Assembly (NCBI GenBank): GCA_022801475.1
Contig: JAAWSH010000006.1
Span: forward strand, 1-17,299
DNA length: 17,299 bases
Origin: Acutalibacter sp.
GTDB lineage: Bacteria > Bacillota > Clostridia > Oscillospirales > Acutalibacteraceae
Reading direction: 5' to 3'
The position numbers were made by a program, and so were the translations under genes. Every line of letters starts with the position of its first letter. Position 1 is the first letter of the stretch. Under the pieces are notes generated by a model. The model did not search any database and was not told where the DNA came from. It saw only the letters and a program-made list of their open reading frames with translations. Below, piece by piece: positions 11,805 through 17,299 of this stretch.

Positions 11805-12956
11805 ATGCTGAAAAACTGGCTGTGGTACCTGTTCCTTCTGCTGTGCACAGGGGCGTTTTTTGTGTGCTTTAATGGCTACCTGTCCATGTATGTGTTCCTT
11901 CTCTCCCTGCTTCTGCCCCCGGTTTCTCTGCTGGTTTCTCTGCCTGGTATGTTAAGGCTTCGGCTGGTCCTGGAAATTCCCGGAGAGGCGGGCCGTGCCC
12001 GTATGGCCAAAAGCATGTCTGTTTCGCTGCGCCTGCACGCGGCCACCCGCTGTGTGCTGCCCACGGGACGGGTGCGGGTGACGCTTTTTGTGGAGAACCG
12101 CTTTACCGGCGAGACCCGGCGGGAACGCCTGGAGTTTTCCTCTGGGCGGCAGGCGCTTACCCTGGCCCACTCGCTAAGCTCCAACACCTGCGGGCTGGTG
12201 ACCTGCCAGCTGAAAAGGGCCTGGGCCTATGACTTGCTGGGGCTTTTTTTCCTGCCGGTACGGCTGGGGGAAGAGGCCCAGTGTCAAGCGACCGTGCTGC
12301 CCACCGTGCACGATGCCCAGCTAACCCTGGAGACCGGGGCCGCTCCCCAGGCCGAGGGGGAACGGTATTCCCTTTATAAACCGGGCGGGGACCCTTCGGA
12401 GCTGTTCGGCCTGCGGGAGTACCGCCCCGGCGACCGGCTAAGCCGCATTGACTGGAAGCTCTCTCAAAAATCCCGGGGCCTGCTGGTGCGCCAGGCCAGC
12501 CTGCCCATTACCGACCAGGTGGTGCTGCTTACGGACCTTTCCGGCGGCGGGGCAGAGGCCGACGGGGCCATGGATGTGCTGGCCACTCTGTCGGACTACC
12601 TTGCCTACCAAGAGGTGGGGCATGTGCTGGCCTTTTCCAGCGGAGAGGGCTTGGCCTGCACCCAGGCTCAGACCCCAGAGGAAGCCCGTCCGGCCATTGA
12701 GGCCATGTTGGGTTTGGTTAGCCGGAACCCCTTGCCGGATCTTTCGGTGGCAGCGCTGCCCGAGGGCGTTGCCCACCTGATCTATATTTGTTCCCAGCCG
12801 GACCCGGCCCGGCTGGGTCAGCTGCGGGAGCGGTATCCCCACGCCAGACTCACAGTGCTGCATTTTCTGCGGGCCGAAGGGGGGCTTCAGGGCGCGCAGC
12901 TGGTGCGGGTGCGCCTGGGACATATTGCGGAGGACCTGAACGGCCTGGCGCTGTAG
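11805..12956 (+). CDS. DUF58-domain membrane-anchored protein
   Basis: 383-residue protein of unknown function, family standard in MoxR clusters. Two hydrophobic stretches at the N-terminus (about residues 5-22 and 28-48) form a hairpin anchor; the rest should be cytoplasmic. The DUF58 signature is at about residues 197-230 (DPSELFGLREYRPGDRLSRI, then DWK and a LLVRQ end). A VWA-like segment follows, where DQVVLLTDLSGG resembles a degenerate metal-binding start (DLSGG rather than DxSxS). The ATG at 11805 follows GGGAGAGGGGG. The hairpin at 11724 separates it from moxR. The gap to the next gene is 61 nt without a terminator, so those two are surely cotranscribed. Confidence 0.9.
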   Translation: MLKNWLWYLFLLLCTGAFFVCFNGYLSMYVFLLSLLLPPVSLLVSLPGMLRLRLVLEIPGEAGRARMAKSMSVSLRLHAATRCVLPTGRVRVTLFVENRFTGETRRERLEFSSGRQALTLAHSLSSNTCGLVTCQLKRAWAYDLLGLFFLPVRLGEEAQCQATVLPTVHDAQLTLETGAAPQAEGERYSLYKPGGDPSELFGLREYRPGDRLSRIDWKLSQKSRGLLVRQASLPITDQVVLLTDLSGGGAEADGAMDVLATLSDYLAYQEVGHVLAFSSGEGLACTQAQTPEEARPAIEAMLGLVSRNPLPDLSVAALPEGVAHLIYICSQPDPARLGQLRERYPHARLTVLHFLRAEGGLQGAQLVRVRLGHIAEDLNGLAL

Positions 12957-13017
12957 CGCCTTAAGGCCCCAAGAAACGCCCCCTGCCCCCATCTTTCCGC
13001 CAGAAAGGAGCTCTTCC

Positions 13018-15708
13018 ATGGACCATCCTCAAAACATCCTTTTGGACCGCCCGAAGCTTCTGCTGCCCAGCAGGCCCCAGATAGGGCGGCTGGCCTACTA
13101 CTGTGTGGTGCTGCTTCTGGGCGGCTTTACCCCGTGGATCTGTTTTCTCACTGCCTTTCAGATTCAGGTGCATGGGTTCTCCCTGGCAGTGGCCGGGCTG
13201 GCAGGCTGTGGGTTTTCCATCTGGCGCAGGGCAGATTCCCGCAAGCGCTGGTGGTCCGCTACTCTGCTGGGCTGGGGGCTGTGGCTGCTGGCCGGACTGC
13301 TCCTGTTCGACCGCCTGGCCCACGGGGGTGTGCGGGTGCTGAACATCATGCTTAGCGCCTATGGCGCCAAGCTCAACTACCAGCTGCCTGCCCTAGCCCT
13401 TAGCTATACCGCTGCCGGGGCCCACCCTGACCCCGCAGCAGAGTGCACGGCCCTGATGAACCAAATTCTCTTTCCCTTCTTTTGGATCATGGGCCGGGGA
13501 ATCTACAAATACAAAAGCCCCCTTAGCGCCTTTTTGCTCTCTGCGGTGGTGCTGGTTCTGCCCATGGGCTTTTCCATTTTGCCGGCGGGCTGGGCACTGG
13601 GGGCGCTGCTGCTTTTCTGGTGCCTTTTGCTGTTGACAGGGCGCGTGCTGCGGGGGCGGCAGGGACTGTTTGGCCGGGGACGCAAAGACCGTTGCGCTGT
13701 GCCCGGCGAGGCCTGCGCGGGGCCCGGGGCCTTGCTGCTGGTACCCATTTTGGCAGTGTGCATGGTGGGGCTGTATTTAGCCTACCCCCCAGAAGGCTAC
13801 AGCCGCCCTGCCCTGGTGAACGAAATGCGTTCTGGCGTTGAGCACGGCTTTGGGCTTTCGGCCCACCTGCGGGGGGGCCAGGGCAATGGGAACAGCCAGG
13901 TGAACCTAAACACCATGGGGGGCCGCAGCTACACAAGCGAAACCGTGCTGCGGGTGAAGTTTGACTGGGAGGCAGAGGACCGTGTGCTTTCAGAGGGGAA
14001 AAAAGAGGTGGAAGCCCTTCTGGACCAATGGGGCGTGCCCCACAAGGAGTATCTGAAGAGCTTTGTGGGCAGCGTGTACACAGGACACAGCTGGGAGAGC
14101 TTGGACCCAGAGGCCCAGCGGGAACTAAAGGACCTGGGGCTGAATGTGCAGACCCTGCCCGCTGGCTACAAACGGCTGCTGAACCTGGCGGAATTCGGCG
14201 TGGACCTTCCCCTAAGCTTCCAGCTTTCAGTGGAAAACGTGGGCGCCAACCCCCGCTGCGTGTACATCCCCTACACGCTGGATACCCCCGACGCCCGGCT
14301 GGGGCAGTTGGGCATTCAGCGGGTGGACGATGGTTTTGCCAAGTCGGGTTCTCTGCTGGCCGGCACCCGAGAGTACCAGGTGGAGGGCTTTCCCAGTTTG
14401 GGGGGCGTCGGCTATTATACCCGGGTGGTGGAAAAGCTCTCCTCTATGAACTTGAACAGTAGCCAGACGGTCCAGGTGGTTGTCCCAGATGGGGAAGGGA
14501 ACCTGGTGCGCAATTCTATAAGCAACTATGACTTGGTGTATGAGCTGGAGAGCAGCTTTAACGCCCAGCTGGACGCCGGGGGCCCCCAGTGGGATGAGGA
14601 TCAGTGGAAGTTGGAAGAGGACCTCTCCGGCGTACTGGGGGATGAAGCCGCCGCCCTGCTGGGTCAGGTAGAGGACTACACGGAATTTGTCTATCAGCAC
14701 TATGCCCAGCTGCCGGAGGAGCTGAGCCAATACTTGACCGGCTACCGGGAGGCCATGGGCCTGGAGGGCGTCCATACTTTCGATGATGGCTATACGGCCC
14801 GCGTCCCGGTGGACCAGTTGATCACCCAGATCCAGGACCTTTTCAGCCAATACTATACCTACTCCCTCAACCCGCCCCAGCCCCCGGAGGGAGAGGACTT
14901 TGTCCGCTTCTTTTTGGAAGATTCCCGCCAGGGCTACTGCGTGCACTTTGCCACAGCGGCTGTGGCGCTGCTGCGGTCTGCCGGGTACCCGGCCCGCTAC
15001 GCCGAGGGGTATGTGGCGCCCTCTACCCAAGAGGGCTGGGTGGAGGTGCCAGACTATAACGCCCACGCCTGGGTAGAGGTGTATGCCGGAGGCAGGGGCT
15101 GGGTGCCAGTGGAGGTGACCCCAGCCTCGCCAGACGCCCCGGCGGTATATGCCGACGCCACCGTGCCGGAAGAGGACAGCGCCGGAGCCCTGGCCACCCC
15201 CCGGCCCATTGAGGCAGTACCCACCCTGCCGCCCCAGGACGTTGAGCCCCAGCGTCCCCAGGACTGGGAGCCCAGCTTCCAGCCCAACACAGTGGCCACC
15301 CCCCGGCCCACCCAGAACCCCGGGGCGGCGTCCTCCACAGAAGGGGCTGTGACCATAGCTTTGGCCGGGATTTTACTGGTTTTGCTGATAGTGGGCGCGC
15401 TGGGGGGCAGGGTGCTGCGGCGGCGCCTGCGGAACCGAGCTTTTGCCCAGCCGGACCGGGACCAGGCAGCGCTGCGGGCCTATGCCTGGCTGCAAAAACT
15501 CTACCGCTGGGAGGCGCTTTGCGGCCAGCGGGAGCCCGAGCCCGCCTTTTGGAAGGAACTGGCGGAAAAGGCCCGGTTTGGCCGGGAGATGCTGGGGGAA
15601 AAGGAACTGGCCCAGCTGACGGAAGAGGTGGCCCGGCTGGAGGGCAGGCTGCGGCGGCAGCTGCCCAAAGGGCAAAAGCTGCGCTGCTGGCTGGCCGGTC
15701 TGCTGTAA
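13018..15708 (+). CDS. Transglutaminase-like membrane protein (TgpA type)
   Basis: 896-residue membrane protein, third gene of the MoxR-DUF58 set. About six hydrophobic helices lie in residues 20-260. A large outer domain follows (about 260-775). Within it the transglutaminase/papain-like core has Cys641 in GYCVHFA and His683 in NAHAW. The third position, in VEVTP, is Glu699, where many family members have Asp. A Pro/Thr-rich stretch follows, then one more transmembrane helix (about 778-800) and a basic, helical cytoplasmic tail of about 90 residues. The ATG at 13018 follows AAAGGAG. The reaction is unknown; relatives are proposed to act as proteases or cross-linking enzymes at the envelope. 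No terminator is obvious before the tRNA promoter at 15743. Confidence 0.9.
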   Translation: MDHPQNILLDRPKLLLPSRPQIGRLAYYCVVLLLGGFTPWICFLTAFQIQVHGFSLAVAGLAGCGFSIWRRADSRKRWWSATLLGWGLWLLAGLLLFDRLAHGGVRVLNIMLSAYGAKLNYQLPALALSYTAAGAHPDPAAECTALMNQILFPFFWIMGRGIYKYKSPLSAFLLSAVVLVLPMGFSILPAGWALGALLLFWCLLLLTGRVLRGRQGLFGRGRKDRCAVPGEACAGPGALLLVPILAVCMVGLYLAYPPEGYSRPALVNEMRSGVEHGFGLSAHLRGGQGNGNSQVNLNTMGGRSYTSETVLRVKFDWEAEDRVLSEGKKEVEALLDQWGVPHKEYLKSFVGSVYTGHSWESLDPEAQRELKDLGLNVQTLPAGYKRLLNLAEFGVDLPLSFQLSVENVGANPRCVYIPYTLDTPDARLGQLGIQRVDDGFAKSGSLLAGTREYQVEGFPSLGGVGYYTRVVEKLSSMNLNSSQTVQVVVPDGEGNLVRNSISNYDLVYELESSFNAQLDAGGPQWDEDQWKLEEDLSGVLGDEAAALLGQVEDYTEFVYQHYAQLPEELSQYLTGYREAMGLEGVHTFDDGYTARVPVDQLITQIQDLFSQYYTYSLNPPQPPEGEDFVRFFLEDSRQGYCVHFATAAVALLRSAGYPARYAEGYVAPSTQEGWVEVPDYNAHAWVEVYAGGRGWVPVEVTPASPDAPAVYADATVPEEDSAGALATPRPIEAVPTLPPQDVEPQRPQDWEPSFQPNTVATPRPTQNPGAASSTEGAVTIALAGILLVLLIVGALGGRVLRRRLRNRAFAQPDRDQAALRAYAWLQKLYRWEALCGQREPEPAFWKELAEKARFGREMLGEKELAQLTEEVARLEGRLRRQLPKGQKLRCWLAGLL

Positions 15709-15742
15709 GAGGGCGTTCGCAAAAAATCTCTAAAAAAACCTA

Positions 15743-15771
15743 TTGACAATTTCTGCGGGGAGTGCTATAAT
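15743..15771 (+). promoter_or_regulatory. Promoter of tRNA-Leu(CAG)
   Basis: Consensus TTGACA (15743-15748), 17-bp spacer, TATAAT (15766-15771). The mature tRNA begins 35 nt after the -10 box, so a 5' leader of about 28 nt must be removed by RNase P. Confidence 0.93.
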
Positions 15772-15806
15772 AATCCTCGTTGAGGCGATAGCCCAGCAAA
15801 TGGTAC

Positions 15807-15893
15807 GCAGGTATGGCGGAATTGGCAGACGCGTATGGTTCAGGTCCATATGAGCGCAAGTTCATGCAGGTTCAAGTCCTGTTACCTGCACCA
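15807..15893 (+). tRNA. tRNA-Leu (anticodon CAG)
   Basis: Acceptor GCAGGTA pairs with TACCTGC. The D arm holds GGCAGAC. The anticodon stem TATGG/CCATA surrounds TTCAGGT (anticodon CAG). A long class II variable arm and a T arm around GTTCAAGTC are followed by discriminator A and an encoded CCA (15891-15893). Confidence 0.96.
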
Positions 15894-15899
15894 AGTAAG

Positions 15900-15947
15900 G
15901 ATGATTGTTTTGACGCATTTTGTGTTAAGACAGTCATCTTTATTTTT
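15900..15947 (+). terminator. Terminator of tRNA-Leu(CAG)
   Basis: GATGATTGTTTT (15900-15911) pairs with AAGACAGTCATC (15927-15938) with two G.T pairs, and GACGCA/TGTGTT extends the stem inward. TTTATTTTT follows. Confidence 0.85.
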
Positions 15948-16043
15948 GTCCAAAAGTTTAATGATGTCCCTGGGTAGGTTTTGCCAGGGCTGGCATACTA
16001 TGCTTGTGCAGCGCCTTTGCGTGGATGAAAGGAGCAGTCCCCC

Positions 16044-16946
16044 ATGAAGCTGGACCGGATGATTGGAATTCTGTCTATTTTATTGCAGCAGAAAAAGGTG
16101 ACCGCCCCGTATCTGGCCCAGGTGTTCGAGGTGTCTCGCCGCACGATTAACCGGGATATAGAGGCCCTTAGCATGGCGGGTATTCCCCTGGTAACAGAAG
16201 TGGGTCCAAAGGGGGGAATCTCCATTATGGAGGGGTACAAAATAGACCGGGCCCTGCTAAGCCAGGCCGACATGCAGGCCATTTTGGCTGGGCTGCGGAG
16301 CCTAGACAGTGTCAGCGGAACCAACCGCTACGCCCAGCTGATGGAAAAGCTTTCGGCGGGCTCGGCCCAAATGCTCTCCACGCATATCCTCATTGACCTC
16401 TCCTCTTGGTACAAGGCGGACCTGGCCCCAAAAATTGAGCTGCTTCATCAGGCCATCCAGGCCGGGCGCATGGTCTCCTTTACTTACTTTGCCCCCAAGG
16501 GCCAGTCCCAGCGGCGGGTGGAGCCCTATGACCTGGTGTTTCAGTGGGCCAGCTGGTATCTGTGGAGCTGGTGCCAGGACCGGGAGGACTTTCGGCTTTT
16601 CAAGCTGGCCAGAATGACCGGCCTGGGCCTGGAAGAGCCTTTTGAAAAGCGGCGGGTTCCGCTGCCGGACCTTTCGGACCAGAGGGTGTTTCCAGAGACC
16701 TACCAGGTTAAGGCCCGGATCGCCCCGGAATACCGGTGGCGGCTGGTGGAGGAATTCGGCCCCGCCAGCTTTGTGGAGGAGCCGGAGGGGACCCTGTTGT
16801 TCTCGGCCGGGTTCACCAATCGGATGAACCTGGTGGAGTGGATCGCCTCCTTTGGCCCCGGCGCGGAGCTTTTAGAGCCAGCGGCGCTGCGGGGGGATAT
16901 GCTGGCCTTTGCGGAGGGAATACGAGAAAAATATCTGGATTCATGA
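16044..16946 (+). CDS. WYL-domain helix-turn-helix transcriptional regulator (YafY type)
   Basis: 300-residue DNA-binding regulator. An N-terminal HTH_11/DeoR-like winged helix (about residues 1-60) has the recognition segment FEVSRRTINRDIEAL. A WYL domain follows (about 130-200), with the motif itself at residues 171-173 in SWYLWSW, downstream of the typical R-V-E-P-Y segment (RRVEPYDLVF). A WYL C-terminal extension ends the protein. WYL domains are Sm-like folds thought to sense nucleic acid or nucleotide ligands. The ATG at 16044 follows GAAAGGAG. I could not find a good promoter between the tRNA terminator and the start. The next gene is an MmcQ/YjbR protein, a plausible target. A 10-bp inverted repeat overlaps the stop codon. 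Confidence 0.93.
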   Translation: MKLDRMIGILSILLQQKKVTAPYLAQVFEVSRRTINRDIEALSMAGIPLVTEVGPKGGISIMEGYKIDRALLSQADMQAILAGLRSLDSVSGTNRYAQLMEKLSAGSAQMLSTHILIDLSSWYKADLAPKIELLHQAIQAGRMVSFTYFAPKGQSQRRVEPYDLVFQWASWYLWSWCQDREDFRLFKLARMTGLGLEEPFEKRRVPLPDLSDQRVFPETYQVKARIAPEYRWRLVEEFGPASFVEEPEGTLLFSAGFTNRMNLVEWIASFGPGAELLEPAALRGDMLAFAEGIREKYLDS

Positions 16947-16964
16947 CATACTGCTGTCGTGAAT
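16939..16964. promoter_or_regulatory. Candidate operator: 10-bp inverted repeat at the WYL gene stop
   Basis: ATTCATGACA (16939-16948), six-base spacer, TGTCGTGAAT (16955-16964); nine of ten positions are complementary, the tenth being a G.T pair. It overlaps the TGA at 16944-16946 and lies 90 bp upstream of the next gene. There is no T-run, so it is not an ordinary terminator. Its size suits a dimeric regulator; binding by the WYL protein is a guess. Confidence 0.45.
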
Positions 16965-16995
16965 AGGGTGGTAGAATATAGGGAAAGGATTATAA

Positions 16996-17010
16996 GCCGC
17001 AGAACGCGGC
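16996..17010 (+). other. Short hairpin upstream of the MmcQ/YjbR gene
   Basis: GCCGC (16996-17000), loop AGAAC, GCGGC (17006-17010), located 31 nt before the Shine-Dalgarno region. It is a small 5' leader stem of unknown importance. Confidence 0.3.
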
Positions 17011-17054
17011 AGGGGTCTGGGGGAAACTTGTACCCCAAAGAGAGGAGAATTACC

Positions 17055-17299
17055 ATGCGCTATACCTGGCTGGACCAATACCTGCTGGCAAAACGGGGCG
17101 TCACCAAAGACCTGCAAGAGAGCTGGAACTGGGTTCGCTACCATGTGGGCGGCAAAATGTTCGCCGCTGTCTGTCTGGATGAAAACGACGTGCCCTACTA
17201 CATCAACCTGAAGCTGGAGCCTATGGAGGGGGAATTCTACCGAAAGGAATATGAGGACGTGGTGCCCGGATACTATTCGAATAAGCAGCACTGGAATTC
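17055..17299 (+). CDS. MmcQ/YjbR-family protein (3' partial)
   Basis: The first 81 codons of a gene that runs off the window. The family (formerly DUF419) has a CyaY-like double-wing fold and about 120 residues; its role is poorly defined and DNA binding has been suggested. Visible landmarks are WVRYHVGGKMFA (about residues 26-37), the strand YYINLKLEP, and PGYYSNKQHW near the end, which match the family's RY-VGGK-FA and PGY-NK-HW conserved blocks. The ATG at 17055 follows GAGAGGAG. It lies 108 bp downstream of the WYL regulator, with the inverted repeat at 16939-16964 between them, so regulation by that protein is plausible. Confidence 0.88.
   Translation, partial: MRYTWLDQYLLAKRGVTKDLQESWNWVRYHVGGKMFAAVCLDENDVPYYINLKLEPMEGEFYRKEYEDVVPGYYSNKQHWN

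Noticed and set aside
13503..13936. Minus-strand frames opposite the transglutaminase-like gene
   Set aside because: Low-complexity Pro/Arg-rich shadows typical of GC-rich coding DNA.

Overview
The window looks like a stretch of chromosome from a GC-rich, anaerobic, low-passage Clostridia genome, most likely of the Oscillospiraceae/Ruminococcaceae type. The reasons are Bacillota-type strong Shine-Dalgarno sites (AGGAGG class), sigma-A promoters of the TTGACA-N17-TATAAT form, CCA-encoding tRNA genes, a CIRCE operator, a QueT-type ECF transporter behind a preQ1-I-like riboswitch, a short DtxR/MntR-type regulator, and a collagen-like surface protein of the BclA kind. The genus is inference; no rRNA or marker gene is present.

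Layout, left to right. (1) 1-1060: the 3' part of a LysR-type regulator, then a monocistronic small heat-shock gene (hsp20) with a CIRCE operator lying over the -35 box. (2) 1061-1410: three stacked intrinsic terminators and a tRNA-Leu(UAG) gene on the minus strand with its own promoter. (3) 1411-3663: a structured leader ending in a preQ1-I-like aptamer, then queT and a KtrB/TrkH potassium channel subunit. (4) 3664-5941: a divergent pair (THUMP-type RNA methyltransferase on minus, DtxR-family regulator on plus) held between two copies of an inverted, modular, palindrome-rich repeat. The same kind of module caps the 3' end of all four genes around it (ktrB, methyltransferase, dtxR-like gene, glpK), and in three of them it supplies the last codons and the stop. 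(5) 5921-7471: glpK on minus with a clear promoter. (6) 7590-7752: tRNA-Leu(GAG). (7) 7785-10521: a collagen-like protein (about 96 Gly-X-Y triplets, five 99-bp tandem repeats) followed by a family-2 glycosyltransferase that probably glycosylates it. (8) 10550-10667: tRNA-Gly(GCC). (9) 10777-15708: a MoxR ATPase / DUF58 / transglutaminase-like membrane protein operon with a strong terminator-like hairpin inside it. (10) 15743-15947: tRNA-Leu(CAG). (11) 16044-end: a WYL-domain regulator, a 10-bp inverted repeat at its stop codon, and the start of an MmcQ/YjbR-family gene that runs off the window.

How they fit together: most units are independent housekeeping or accessory transcription units separated by good terminators. 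Two are functional clusters. The collagen-like protein and its glycosyltransferase resemble spore-surface BclA systems. The MoxR-DUF58-transglutaminase triad is a widespread envelope-associated cluster of unclear function. The most unusual items are the 3'-end repeat modules at 3664-4106 and 5620-5941, the preQ1 switch whose alternative pairings can be read directly, and the hairpin inside the MoxR operon.
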